The position numbers and the translations under genes are program-made. This document shows, piece by piece, positions 10,955 to 22,735 of a stretch of DNA of 64,000 bases (the first letter of the stretch is position 1; every line of letters starts with the position of its first letter). The notes beneath the pieces are model-generated. The model made no database searches. It was not told the origin of the DNA and saw nothing but the letters and a program-made list of their open reading frames with translations. Origin of the DNA: Blepharisma stoltei (taxonomy: Eukaryota; Ciliophora; Heterotrichea; Heterotrichida; Blepharismidae); assembly GCA_914767885.1 (NCBI GenBank), contig CAJZBQ010000018.1:496001-560000 (forward strand). The letters are read 5' to 3'.

Positions 10955-12079
10955 TTAAGATGAATTTGTTAAATATAAGTAAATCCAGAGAAGGAATACT
11001 GTTAGCACCCAAACCTTTGACATTTTTGAGAAAAATCCTTCGCCTCTGGCATTTGCTATACTATGTAAGGTTCCATCACTTCCTGCAGCAATTAAATTTC
11101 TGCTTCCCCATGTGAAATTTAATGCGGTTACTTTGGCGCTCATATCTTCTTTATCTTGCTCGAATTCCATTGTTCTTGTATTCATTATTTTAACAAAGCC
11201 ATCTTCTGTCCCGATTCCTAAATAGAAGCCGTCGAGGGAAAGAGTAAATGCGGTTATTGGTGAGGCGTGTAGCCTGTGCGTAACGATAGGTTTATAGTTT
11301 TCAAGGACATCCCAAAGGGTTATGTAGGAATTTTGGTCAGCAGCCACAGTATATAAAAAGTCACCACTTCTTGAAAATTTTACGCTTAAAATGGGTATTT
11401 CCTATTAATTAATATAATTTTAATCTAATTTAATAGCAAAAGCTGTTTTAATGATGAATTAGGCTATAAATATAGAAAATAAGCTTAAATTATTTATACA
11501 ACAGTATAAGTTCTTAGTATCATCATGTTCTGCAAAGTAAAGAGTTTTCACAAGCTGCTGGTTTTGGAAATTATAGATTTTACAAGAGCAATCTCTTGAT
11601 GAAGACGCCAACAAATTATTTTCTGACGAGAAGTCAATACAATTCACAGAGGCTTCATGGGCTGCACATTCCCATAATTTACTAATAGACCCTTCATTGA
11701 AACCCCAAAACTGGATAATTCCGTCAGCTCTCCCAGTTGCCACAATTTCATTTGTGTAAGAAATAGCTGAGGTTGTAAGTGATATGCCAGGCCTCCATCT
11801 ACAAATTTCGTTGATATTGCTAATTAGTGGTTACTTTACTTCGTCTATTTTATAAACGACAACTGAATCTATGGAAGTTGCAATAATTATGTCTTTCTTA
11901 GTGCCCTGCTCAAGGGAAATATATGGGGATGGAGAGTTAAGGGTTGATAATAAAGGCAAATCGAGCTCTCTTAGAGAGTGTAAGGCCAAAGCTTCAGGGT
12001 AGCTTAGCAAAAGCTTGTCCTTGTAGCATAAAGCGGAGAGAACACTGGTAGTAGTTTGGTTTCTCTTGGGGCTGGCCAT
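10955..12079 (-). CDS. WD40 membrane protein, Sec12/PREB-like
   Basis: Minus-strand exons 12079-11835, 11819-11509 and 11397-10955 (333 codons) after removing a 15-nt intron and a 111-bp IES. WD40 blades are visible (IVATGRADGIIQFWGF, CIDFSSENNLLASSSRD, VKFSRSGDFLYTVAADQ, GIGTEDGFVKIMN). The protein ends in one membrane helix (KVWVLTVFLLWIYLYL) and a short lumenal tail. That is the architecture of Sec12/PREB, the ER guanine exchange factor for Sar1 that starts COPII budding. It would fit with the neighbouring ER-Golgi lectin, but the two stop codons are only 10 bp apart and both genes are on the same strand, so co-regulation is not shown. Other tail-anchored WD40 proteins remain possible. Confidence 0.6.
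11398..11508. other. IES in Sec12-like gene (111 bp)
   Basis: TA at 11396-11397 and 11507-11508. Removal joins DDTKNL to PILSVKFSRSG on the minus strand, completing a WD40 blade. Confidence 0.65.
11820..11834 (-). other. 15-nt spliceosomal intron
   Basis: GTAACCACTAATTAG on the minus strand. Splicing joins IDEVN to NINEICRWRPG and removes a TAA. Confidence 0.85.
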
Positions 12080-12465
12080 TAAATTATGGACAAATCTAAT
12101 TAATACTTCCTCATACTCAATTCAATTTTGAAGTTTCCCTTTAGATTATAAGCATTGAAATGAGGCTAAGCTTTATTAAACCTATACTTTCAAGTCATTT
12201 TAAATAATTTAATTTTCAATATGAATATTTCACCTATTTATTTTTTAAAGTGCTCAGCTATTATATGAGCTATGGGGAATATTATATAATAATCAAATAT
12301 TTAATTTAAACATTTTGAAATGCTTTATGGATATAATTCACGGCTATATTTAAATTAATGGAAATTCTTTTTAAAAATGGCAATATTTTAGCTTCTTAAA
12401 ATTTTAGCCTTTTTAATTTTGTTCTGTCTTTTAAAATTAAAACCCGAAGAATTTTTTAAAAATAA
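12080..12465. other. AT-rich intergenic region
   Basis: About 390 bp between divergently transcribed genes (Sec12-like and START protein), presumably holding both promoters. No repeat ends or reading frames recognised. Confidence 0.5.
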
Positions 12466-13233
12466 ATGGAACTTGATAAGAAGACTGTGATTTATGTAGG
12501 AGGAGCACTTATTATATCAGCTGCAATCTATTACTTGTATTGCAAAACATTAAAAAAGACAAATCATGACATCAACCAGAATCAGCCAAAATTGGATTGT
12601 AAATTCAGAGAATTAGAAATTTTAATTTCTGAAGGAACCAATGAAGGTTGGAACGAAATCAAGAAAACTGACACTTTCAACGTTTACAAAAAAGACACTG
12701 GAGACTCTCCAATTGCTATAATTAAAGCCTTCATTATCATAAAAGACACCTCTATTGAAGATGTCCATTTTGCTATATGAGATGGCGATTTCCGAAGATC
12801 ATGGGATTCTGTCGCACAAGATTTTCAAGTAATTGAAAAAGTTGATGATCAGAACGACGTCATTTATTTTTATGCAAAAAGTCCTGTACCTTGGCTTGTA
12901 TCAAATAGAGAATTTGTCCAGCACAGAATGTATAGAAGAGATGGAGATAAAATTATGATTGTTTATTGGTCAGCTGACAGACCTGACAGAGCTGTCCCTG
13001 AAAATTGGGTGAGGGCAAATACTATTATTTCAGGATATATTATTGAAAAAGGTGAAAATCCAGGAGAAGTCAAGGTGAATTTTATTACACAAAATGATGT
13101 AAAAGGAAGCATTCCTCCACAACTTATAAATACTTATGCTCCAATTAAGGCACTTAATTGGGTTAAAGAGCTAGGAAAAGCGTGCAAGCTACTACAAAAT
13201 AATCGTCATAAAGGTATAATTCATGAAAGTTAA
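12466..13233 (+). CDS. START-domain lipid-binding protein, membrane anchored
   Basis: A 255-residue frame with TGA as Trp at 12778-12780 (FAIWDGDFRRSWD). An N-terminal helix (VIYVGGALIISAAIYYLYC, residues about 8-26) anchors the protein. From residue about 50 to the end it matches the START fold: the WNEIKKTDTFNVYKKD entry, DGDFRRSWDS, SPVPWLVSNREFV and FITQNDVKGSIPPQLIN motifs are typical of PCTP/StAR-like proteins. START domains bind or transfer one lipid; the ligand cannot be told from sequence. No intron or IES. Confidence 0.8.
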
Positions 13234-13294
13234 GCTGATATAAATTGCTTGACTAATATTGTTTGAATTTTTTTAAATATTGATTTTACTGAAA

Positions 13295-15946
13295 TTATTT
13301 CTTAAATGCCTTGATATAAGCATAAGCTCTGATATAACCCTCCATATCATTAAATGATTTATCATAATTTCCTCTTCGGCCTGATGATCATGCCAGCATA
13401 TTTTGCAAAATTTTTCTAAGCCATTCAGGTGTGATATACTTCAATTCTTTAAATAATTCATTATTCCAATCTGCAACAGATTCAAGCTTTACCATTTGCA
13501 AAAATACTAGACCAAGAGAAAAAATATCTGATTTTTCAATATCGTCAGTGCTGGATAATTCTTTATTGATGTTTTCTGGAGAAGAATATCCTTCCTCGTT
13601 TTGGATGAAATTATTAAAATTTTCAGGAAATATGCATTCGCTATATATCTTTGCTTTTGGAATAAAAAATCCTGTTATTTTTATACATGATTGCGTGCTA
13701 AATACTATATTATGGGGCTTTATATTGCGATGACAGTTAAAATTTTTTTTTAAGGCAATCAGTCCTTGAAAAATCATTAGTGCATAATGTAGTAGCTCAT
13801 CTTCTTTATATTTAGTTTTATCTTTGCTTTTTTTTGAAATTTCTGACATTAAGCTCTCATTGCATCATTCCGTAACATTAGAAAATTCACAGCAGCTTTT
13901 ATATGAATAAATTGACCCATAATATTCTATAAACGTGGGATGGTTTCCATTTAATTTTTTTAGTACTTTAGCTTCTTTAACATATGGAAGTAAATTTGTG
14001 AAATCTTGGCTTCGATAAGTTCTTATAAATACTAACTTTTCTTTGTAAAGACCTTTTAAAAATTCAACTGTAACTTCATTTGACAAATGCTTTAAATAGT
14101 TGGGTTTTAGGCAAAATTCAATTGAATGTGTGCTGATCATTTCGAGATTTTTTAAGTACTTATCAGCATCCATATTGGCATTTATTTGACTTTTATTAAT
14201 AAATATTTGCATAGGTAAGGAATATTCATTTTTATTTTCCTCATAATTCATAAAAATATCTAAACATTCTTTAAAATTGGCTCTTTCAGCACTATTTATA
14301 GCAAGCATCTTTCTTAATAAATTTGCTACATTTTTTGGTTTAAAAGTTGATACATAGTAATCAATTTCGCTCCAAAATGGAGGAGTGTTTAGCTCAGCAA
14401 TTGGAAGCAAAGAGTACATCTGCAAAAATATTAAGCCTAAAGAATACACATCACATTTTTCTAAATTATCTAAGCTTTTTATCTCAGAATACCCTTCTTC
14501 ATTAAGTTCAAAGATCTCAGGTGCTCTATAGTTGTCTTTTCATAAACAATATGTATTATTTGAATATAATGTAGGTCTATTTATTTCAAATCTTTCTGAC
14601 AAACTAAATTCGGCAATTTTAAGCATTCGATTTCCAGTTATTAATATATTATGAGGTTTAACATTTTTGTGCGCGATTCCTACTGATTCCAAAATAGAAA
14701 ACGCATCTAATAAGCTAACAACTATTTTTTGGTATTCTTGGTATGTATATTTTTGATTTTGCCTGCTATGCTTGATAATATCATTCATAAGTGTGCTATC
14801 AAATGCTTCACTAACAATAGCAAAAGCAGAGTAGCATTGTGAATTTTGAAAATCTGAAAGCTCCTTATACCAGCCTTTGTATTTCAAAAAGCATTGTCAT
14901 TTTTCTGAAAGGTAGCTGAAGAGCTTGCATTCTTTTATAAATAAATTTGATGGACTATTGGACTTTTGATGGTAGAGCTTAATGCAAATTGGTATGGAAT
15001 TGTCTAGAAATCCTTTGTAAGCTGAAATAAATGACCCTTCTTCATTGCATTCAGAGAGTCTGCATATCGACCCTCTTTTTTTAATTCTTTCAATTGATAA
15101 CTCTGTTTTTTCGAAATCGTCCATCTGAGAGACTCCAAAACTGTTCGATTGGTTTCTCTCATCAATGCCCCTTTTAAAGAAGCTGGCCTTTATATCATTA
15201 AGTTTAGGTCTAATGTCCTGAGCTATCACATGCACTTCGTCAATAGAATCGATAAGGCCTATAAGCTGCTCTGCAATTTTTTCAAAGCTTTCTAAATCAT
15301 CATTTGTAATAAGATCTTGATCAAGCAAAGCCTTTTCGGATTTAATTCATATTAAAGTGGAATCTACAACTTCTTTGGTTAGCCATTCGAAACCGCACTC
15401 TATTTCTGGATTAAATGATAATAGAAAGTTTAGATTTTCTATTAGCTTATCTTTATCTTCTGTTTGTGCGATCTGCTTTAATCTAGTGTCAATTTGAGTT
15501 TTAAGATTATTTCAGTCGGAATTTTCATTATGTTCCTTGATTACATTTTTTAATTTGTATCAGCTTATTGCATCCTCTAGCTTCACACAAAATTTCATAT
15601 CTTCCTTGATCTTGTCTAATAATCTCGATAGCAAATTTTGACTTGTAAATTCAGAAATGCACCTTAGATGCACAGCAGCTTTCAGGGCTGATTGACACGA
15701 ATTAAAAGTCAGAGGTCTTTGTATAAGGATTTTAGAGATTTTGCAGGATTTGCACAGAATGATCATCAAAGTTTGTAAATTTTGATTATCTGCACAATTT
15801 TCTTTTATATTTTGTCTACTTTCTTTAAGATGGTCTAAATTAAGTGATTCCAATTCCTTTATAAGTTTATCTATATAACTGCTTTTTTTAAATGTGTTTC
15901 TGGTGTATTTTGTTATTTCATATCACAAAAATACTTGGTTGATCAT
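13295..15946 (-). CDS. Tandem double pseudokinase with helical N-terminus
   Basis: One uninterrupted 883-residue minus-strand frame, reading several TGA codons as Trp. Residues about 1-300 are helical and unrecognised. Two protein-kinase-like domains follow. Domain 1 keeps a candidate VAIK lysine (IPICIKLYHQ) and APE (YRAPEIFE), but its HRD loop is HKNVKPHN and its DFG site is AEF. Domain 2 has CHRNIKPHN and TGF. Both lack the catalytic Asp of HRD and the DFG Asp, so both are predicted inactive. Helical N-terminus plus pseudokinase recalls MLKL-type scaffolds, but that is only an architectural analogy. A paralogue with one domain lies just upstream at 16348-18006. Confidence 0.75.
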
Positions 15947-16347
15947 TTTATTTTTAATTCTATAAATTTTGATTAATTAATTTTATAACACTGCTATAGC
16001 AAATCTTTATTTTCTAAACTGGTTTAAAATAAACAATTAATTGGTTCCTACTTTTTGTATAAAGTCCTGAAAGCTTTAATCTATGAAATATATCTTGACA
16101 CTTCTAATTCTTTATGCGAAAGAAAATTAAGATGAAATACAAACCCAAAAGAAGAAATCGCTATGGCTATTTTCAAGCATAAAGATTTATCCATTTCAAT
16201 AGGATTAAAATAATGTGTCCTATTGTTGAAAAGTTCTAAAACGCATGAATAGTTGATCTCAGAATTTTAAATAATGTTAAGCAAATTATTCAATTCTAGA
16301 TATATTATCAGCAGCTTAACAATTAAAAATACCTTTAATAAAAGCAT
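15947..16347. other. Spacer between pseudokinase paralogues
   Basis: About 400 bp, AT-rich. A short minus-strand open stretch around 16090-16210 has no similarity that I can recognise to the second kinase domain; no gene is called. Confidence 0.4.
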
Positions 16348-18006
16348 TTAGCTTCTAAAGATTTCTAAACTTTCTTTAAAACTAGCCCTTTCGTTACTAT
16401 TTTCAGCAAGCATTTTCTTCAATAAATTTGCTACGTTCCCTGGCTTAAAAGATGATACATAGCAGTCTATTTCACTCCAAAACGGCTCTGTGTTTAGCTC
16501 AGCTATCGGCAGTAGAGAGTACATCTGCAAAAAAACTAATCCCAGCGAATATACATCACATTTTTTAATATCTATGCTTGTTCCATTAGCAATGCCTTTA
16601 TGAATTTTAATAATTTCTGGAGCTAGATATTCGTCTTTTCATAAATAATCAGCATTGTTTGAGTATAGAGCATGGCTATTCATTAAAAAAGCATCTAAAA
16701 AATTGAATTCTACTATTTTTAGCGTTCGATTTTCAGTTATTAGTATATTATCCGGCTTTATATTGTTATGCATTATTCCTCTAGATTCCAACAAAGCAAA
16801 TGCTTCTAAGAGACAAATAACGATTCTTTGATATTCTTGATATGTATATTTTTGATTTTGGCTACTACAATTAACAATTTCGTCCATTAATGTATAAGTA
16901 AATCCTTCTGTAACAATGGCAAAAGCAGGAACATTTGCAGAACCTTTAAATTCTAAAAGCTCATGAAATCAGCCTTCGTATTTCAAAAAACATTGGTTTG
17001 TTTCAGACAAATTTCTTATTAGATCTAATTCCTTTAAAAATAAAACTGGATACTCATTGCGGTTATGATAATAGATTTTGACACAGATTGGTATGGATCT
17101 GTCTAGCATGCCTTTATAAATTGAAATACTTGATTGCTCTTCTTTAGACTCTGAAGCAGAAGATATTGATTCAGTAAATGTAATTCTATTAAATGCTATC
17201 CTATTTTCATCAATATCTTTAGGAAATGTGCTACCACTATTCTCCTTATCATTTTCATCAACAGTTTTTAACTGAAAATCATGAGTTGTATTATCTAGCT
17301 TATCTAAACTTTTTTGTTTTTCCTCTCTTATTGCTGCAATAAACTCTTCAAGCTTTTTGAAATTATTTTCAAACTCAATAAGAGTTTCTTCGTCGCAAAA
17401 TTTCGCATTTTCTTTCTCAGTTTCAATTCATTCTAATGAGACGCTGACAATAAAATCGATTATTGACTTTAATTCAACTTTTTCTTCTTGATTAAGTTTT
17501 ATAACAAATTCAAAATTTTCCTTAAGCTTAATTATATCATTTTCTCTTGCAATCGAAAATAATATCTCTTCTACTTGGGTCCTCAGAGACTTTTCCGAAG
17601 GACCATTGATATTAGAATTAATTCTTTTTATTATTCTTCAGCAATCTAGAGCATCACTTAGTTTTTTACAATTTTGTATATTTTCTTCGAAGCAATTTAT
17701 CAATTCCTCTATAGCCTCTTGAACTGCATTTTCAGAATAACAAAGCAGATGAGTTGCAGCTTTAAGAGCTGAAATGCAATGCTTTAAATTCAAATTCCTT
17801 TTGTTCAATATTACACAAATTTTACAAGCTTTATAAAGCACTTTGCCATACTCTTGATTGTCTTCAAAAATTGTTTTGCTTTTATCCCATCTGCGATTTA
17901 AGGTCTTTATTTTAGCGCCATTTGAAACTTTTAATAAATCTTTTAGATTCGCATTTTGATCCCCAGCTTGTTTTATTATTTTTCATCACAAGTGCTCTTC
18001 CTTCAT
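16348..18006 (-). CDS. Single-domain pseudokinase paralogue
   Basis: A 552-residue minus-strand frame (TGA read as Trp, including two adjacent ones near the start). It aligns with the first 560 or so residues of the neighbouring gene at 13295-15946: the helical N-terminus (LNLKHCISALKAATHLLC), IPICVKIYYH, KYTYQEYQRIVICLLEAF, IMHNNIKPDNILIT, VEF in place of DFG, YLAPEII and AELNTEPFWSEIDCYVSSF. HRD is HNN, so it also lacks the catalytic Asp. It stops where domain 1 ends and has no second kinase domain, so either this gene lost it or the neighbour gained it after a tandem duplication. Confidence 0.75.
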
Positions 18007-18253
18007 CTTTATTATTCTATAATAATTTAATATAATTGTTTACCCATAAATTTGCTAATTATTTTATCAACGGTATGTACAATCAATGACTATTCATATC
18101 TATAATAATATAAAATTATGCTAACTATTATATTAAAATTTTTATCTGTCTGCTATTTACTATTAAAATCTATAAGATAATACTGATTTTATGGATAAAA
18201 TATTATTTTACTCCTTATACCCAGAGTAATTAAATCAATTTACTTTATAAAAT
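18007..18253. other. Intergenic region
   Basis: About 250 bp of AT-rich sequence between divergent genes; likely contains both promoters. Nothing else recognised. Confidence 0.4.
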
Positions 18254-19698
18254 ATGTCTTCATGCTTCTCATTCTTTTTGTGCAGGAGAAAGAAAAGCCA
18301 AGATTTAAGCTATAGAAAACCATCCAAAAAAAATAAAAGCATTGATCAAAATACTGTAAAGCTTCATTATGATTCAAAAATAAGTACTCTAATGGATCAG
18401 CCGCCTAAATTAAGAGCTTCTTTTCCATGCCTAAACTCTTACCATAGCACTTCTATAGCATCTCATCGATCATCAATAGCAGTAAAAAACTCAGCGAAAT
18501 TTCTCCCATTAATTCAAAGCTCAGAAAGAACAGAGACCTCGAATTGTGAATATACAATTAATACTAACTCACAAAGAATTTCGACAGATTCAGCTATAAA
18601 TGGAGTTCCACTAGCTCAAAAATCAAGAGCTGCTACTCTTGCCAATATAAATTCAGTAACTTGGTCGAAACGGTATAGTAATGAAAATCCTTTGACTAAT
18701 TATAATTCGCCTTTTGTATCGAACTCAGCAACACATAAACCAAAAATTGTTCCGACTACGCCAGAAAACTTCTTACTCCCCCCCCCCCCTCCGTGAGCGA
18801 ACAAAAAAATTTTGTTCGCTCACGGAGGGGGGTTAATTTTTTTTTTTTAAAAAAAATTTATATATAAAATTTTTTATAAAAAATATTTTTTTCGAAATTT
18901 AAAAAAATCCTAATTTGCAAAAATTGGGAAGCAAATATTAATTTAATTTGCAAAAATTTATGTTTAAAACGCAATTTGTTTAAAATTAAACACAGAATTA
19001 GCTCTAGATTTCATTATACTAATTATCACTTATATATCAAAATTTTTTTCCATTAAAATTTTTTCTATTAAAAAAATTTTTGTTCACTCACGGAGGGTGG
19101 GTTTTTGGTCAAAAAATGGCGATTTTTCTAATGGTTTTGTTCGCTCACGGAGGGGGGGGGGGGAGTTAAGAAGAAAACTATTTCCGAAAATTTCGAATAA
19201 TAATGATGCTCAACTATTTAACCAAAACTCAAATAAACAGTTCAATTTTGATATGAATATTGATGAATTTGATGGTGAAAGCTCTAATAGCTTACTCCCC
19301 CCCCCCCTCCGTGAGCGAACAAAACCATTAGAAAAATCGCCATTTTTTGACCAAAAACCCACCCTCCGTGAGTGAACAAAAATATATTTTTAATAGAAAA
19401 AATTTTAATAGAAAAAAAAATTTGCTATATAAGTGATAATTAGTATAATGAAATCTAGAGCTAATTCTGTTTAATTTTAAACAAATTGCGTTTTAAAACA
19501 TAAATTTTGCAAATTAAATTAGTATTTGCTTCCCAATTTTTGCAAATTAGGATTTTTTTTAAATTTCGAAAAAAATATTTTTTTATAAATTTTTATATAT
19601 AAATTGTTTTAAAAAAAAAAATTAACCCCCCTCCGTGAGTGAACAAAAATTTTTTTTGTTCGCTCACGGAGGGGGGGGGGGAGTTAGTTAATTTATAA
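18254..19698 (+). CDS. Unrecognised Ser/Asn-rich protein split by two inverted MITEs
   Basis: Exons 18254-18775, 19169-19294 and 19687-19698 join to 220 codons once the two family A elements are removed at TA. The product is basic near the N-terminus (CRRKKS) and Ser/Asn/Thr-rich, probably disordered, with no recognised domain. An N-terminal MSSCFSFFLC with cysteines might be lipidated. The middle exon is a 126-bp island between two elements of opposite orientation, and the last exon supplies only Val-Asn-Leu and the stop codon. Reading through without excision would stop the protein inside the first element. Confidence 0.6.
18776..19168 (+). mobile_element. Family A MITE-like element (393 bp, near-intact reference copy)
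   Basis: TA at 18774-18775 and 19167-19168. The left end is a poly-C block, CCTCCGTGAGCGAAC and its immediate inverted copy. The right end has the same motif in two places about 60 bp apart (CTCACGGAGGGTGGG and CTCACGGAGGGGGGG...AGTTA). Excision at TA joins PENFL to RRKLFPK. No coding capacity, so it is a non-autonomous MITE-like IES. Confidence 0.85.
19295..19686 (-). mobile_element. Family A MITE-like element (392 bp), inverted relative to the previous one
   Basis: TA at 19293-19294 and 19685-19686. Nearly identical to the reverse complement of 18776-19168. Excision joins ESSNSL to VNL-stop. Confidence 0.85.
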
Positions 19699-20029
19699 AT
19701 TTTGCTTGTAAATAAATATGCTAATGCTAGCATGCTGTAATGTTTTATTTTTCAATTTTTGAGCTTTATTCAAAATATTCCTAATTGATTATTGTCTATT
19801 TAGTTACAACAAACAAAATTTTAGACATTTTATTCTAAGAAGTCAAACTATTTATCAGAGAGAAAATTATTATATTGCTATCATATAAAATACATAAATT
19901 TGCTTGTAAAGCAGCATTAGCCTTAAGGATAAACTCTAAAGCTTAGGGAAAATGCAGAAAAAGCTAAAAACGAGAAAAAGATTCAACTTATATATCTCTT
20001 ATCAAAATTTTAATTAAACTTCTCACCAT
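19699..20029. other. Intergenic region
   Basis: About 330 bp between convergent genes, AT-rich, no feature recognised. Confidence 0.4.
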
Positions 20030-21734
20030 TTAGCTTATTTTTTCATTTTGATCCAAGTCGATAACAAATTGAGGCTTCTTCACTCCAGCCTTCATATTTC
20101 TTAACGTTACAGGGCAATATTCTGCTTTTTTAGCAGAATTTAATATCGGATTATTCCTATTTCCAAAAGAAGGATTTGCCTCCACATCTTTAAATATATG
20201 TTCTTTTTTGAAGCTGCTCATACTTATAGACAATGGATCTTTTTGTTTATTTTCTTTTTGCCCTTTCAATAATGAATTTGCCATCGCCACTTTTTCCATT
20301 GTAGAATCTAAAGAAGCTGAATTCTCAGTATCATGTGCTATAGGGATTATTTTAAAATCAGATTTTTTATTGCTAAGTGGTGGTTTTGTAGCTGGCGATT
20401 CAGGGTTAACTTTAAATAATTCATTTGATGCCTGGGGTTTATAAAAAAATTTATTGGATTGAGGAGAACTAAGTGAGCTTGTTGGTTTTGCTGGCGACAT
20501 AGCATTTTTGGCTTGGATCTGGTCAATTATTTTGTTTTTATTCATAAGTGATCGATATGATTTTGACTGTGTATCACTAATAGACGTAGACGATACTGAA
20601 GATGATCTTTCTGATCTTAATCCTGACTCAAAGCCTTTGATTTTTTCTATGGCAATTTCATATTGATATTTCAAATCTATAAAATTTCTCTCTACCTCCT
20701 CACATTTTCTTTTATAAAGTTCTTTTTCTTCTGATATTTTCCGATTGTAGTCGTTGGTTTCTTTAGTTGTAGGCTGTTTTACTGTGGAATCTTCAAAATT
20801 GGCAGTCTTGTATATGTTTTTATCTCACTCGTCTTTATAAAATCCTTCACTCTTTATAGTGTCTTCTTGGCTAGAAAAATTCATTTCTGCTTTGATCATT
20901 GTGGATTTGGCATCTCGGTATTTTTGCTCAAAAATATCTTTCATTCGTTTTGCGTGCTCAAATTGGATTTTCATATCTGAGATGTCTTCGAATTGGTTTA
21001 ATTGATTTCTTCTTGTTAAATTCTTTTTAATTGATGGAGATATTTCCCTTTTATTATATTGGCTTTAGCAATATTTTTTCTTGAAAAAGGAAGAAGATAG
21101 TAATTGATTTTCTTCTTCAAGAGCTGCATTTCTAGACTTAAGCTGACTTAGCTCTTGATTTGAAATATTAGCGGAATTTCTAACTCCCCCCCTTCTGTGA
21201 GTGAACAAAACCATTAGAAAAATCGCTATTTTTTGCCCAAAAACCCACCCTCCATGAGTGAACAAAAATTTTTTTTAATAGAAAAATTTTTTTGATATAT
21301 TAATGATAATTAGTATAATGAAATCTAGAGCCAATTCTGTTTAATTTTAAACGAATTGCTTTTTAAAACATAAATTTTATAAATTAAATTAATATTTGCT
21401 TTCCAATTTTTGCGAATTAGGATTTTTTTAAATTTTGAAAAAAAAATTTTTTATTTAAAAAAAAAAATTAACCCCCCTCCGAGAGTGCAAAATTTTTTTG
21501 TTCACTCACGGAGGGGGGAGTAAGTATTTCTTCTTCTTGCTCCTCCAAGCTATATACTCTTTTCTTTAAATATGAAATTTCACTGTCTTTAGCTTGGACA
21601 AGTGCTTTTAGTTCAGAAATTTTGACTTCCATCTGGCTTACTTGTGCAACATAAAATTGGTTGCTTCTGGCTAAATTATCAAGCTGTATTTTACCTTGAA
21701 AGCCATTTTGATCCTCTTGAGTAAAGCTTTTCAT
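20030..21734 (-). CDS. Coiled-coil protein with an in-frame TAA
   Basis: Minus-strand exons 21734-21523 and 21182-20030 once the family A element is removed (EEEIL joins RNSANIS). The first part is a coiled coil (VSQMEVKISELKALVQAK, LKSRNAALEEENQLL). The frame then meets TAA at 21067-21065 but stays open in the same frame for 345 more codons: more coiled coil (MKIQFEHAKRMKDIFEQKYR) and a Ser/Lys-rich tail ending at 20030. TGA as Trp is used at KDEWDKN. Either these are two genes (the second starting at an internal Met near 20975), the allele is broken, or a small segment is removed. No GT-AG intron of 15-16 nt covers the stop codon. Confidence 0.5.
21183..21522 (-). mobile_element. Family A MITE-like element (340 bp)
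   Basis: TA at 21181-21182 and 21521-21522. Same ends as the reference copy, somewhat shorter and more diverged (CCTTCTGTGAGTGAAC). In minus orientation, inserted in the coiled-coil gene; excision restores frame. Confidence 0.8.
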
Positions 21735-21856
21735 AATTATTTATCTCAAAATTTTATACTAAATTGTCTGAAAACTGTGCATTATTTTCTTCTAAAAAAT
21801 AAAAAACTGATTTTAATAATAAATTTACTTATCATTTTAAAAAGCATAATTAATTA

Positions 21857-22735
21857 CTAAAAATATTTCGCTATTTCCATTACCAGAGACAGCGGCAGCT
21901 TATCAATATTTCCTTGGCATTTATTTTTCTTAGCCATTCTCCATACCCAAATAAAGTTTGCTCTTTTTTTCCACAGAAATTCCGAATAAAATTTCCATGA
22001 GCTGTGTCTTTTATTATAAACATGCAAATTTTTATTTTCATCCATCAATCCTATCAAATCCCCTGACATTGCGCACGATGTATTTCTAAAAAATCCATTT
22101 CTATACAAATATGGTGCTAAATAAATTTTTTGGTTTTCCATTTCAATCCAATAGCAAAAATTGCTTAAGCATGAAGACTCAGTCCTTCCTCCTACAATCA
22201 TTAAATTGTTATCAAGTGGAAAGCATCCACAAGCTTCAAGTCCTAATGGAAGTTTAAGCGGAAGTTCTATTGTCTGTTGTGTTGCACACTCATATTGATA
22301 CACTTTGTCAGTGATAAATTCTTTAGCTCCACCTATAAAATAGATGCTACCATTCATATAGCATTTTCCTGGGAATAAAACTCCATTGATTTTTATATCT
22401 GCAATTCTGCATAGTTTGCTTTTAGGAGAAAACCTGTAGCTGACGTTCCCAATTATGTATATTTCTTTATCAGTTGCGACTAATGAATGATAATTGTGAA
22501 CTTCAAGCTCGTTTAAGTGGATTTTATGGGTCCAAATATTAACACTCCATAAATTTGAATTGTCTAAAATGTATATCTTGTCGTTTAGCAAAGCTAAATC
22601 TAATGGAGAAATGATTCCACGCTTGTTGATAGGGATTTCTTTTATAGTTAAACCATTTCTGATATCTTTTGCAGTGATGCATAAGCTTGTTTTTGATATT
22701 GCCCAGACACAGTTTTTTAGCTCGTTTAATTCCAT
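21857..22735 (-). CDS. Kelch-like beta-propeller protein
   Basis: An uninterrupted 292-residue minus-strand frame. Repeating units of the pattern NDKIYILDNSNLWSVN, DKEIYIIGN, NGSIYFIGGAKEF and NNLMIVGGRTESS, with paired glycines followed by aromatic residues, indicate Kelch-type propeller blades. The C-terminus (NIDKLPLSLVMEIAKYF) looks like a partial F-box or similar helix, at the end instead of the usual start. Such proteins are often substrate adaptors, but no partner domain is visible. Complete start and stop, no interruptions. Confidence 0.65.
   Translation of the reverse strand: MELNELKNCVWAISKTSLCITAKDIRNGLTIKEIPINKRGIISPLDLALLNDKIYILDNSNLWSVNIWTHKIHLNELEVHNYHSLVATDKEIYIIGNVSYRFSPKSKLCRIADIKINGVLFPGKCYMNGSIYFIGGAKEFITDKVYQYECATQQTIELPLKLPLGLEACGCFPLDNNLMIVGGRTESSCLSNFCYWIEMENQKIYLAPYLYRNGFFRNTSCAMSGDLIGLMDENKNLHVYNKRHSSWKFYSEFLWKKRANFIWVWRMAKKNKCQGNIDKLPLSLVMEIAKYF

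Noticed and set aside
19097-19375. Open frame starting MGFWSKNGDFSNGFV, repeated near 56437
   Set aside because: Starts inside the right end of family A; the same peptide recurs wherever the element meets an open flank, so it is not a protein start.
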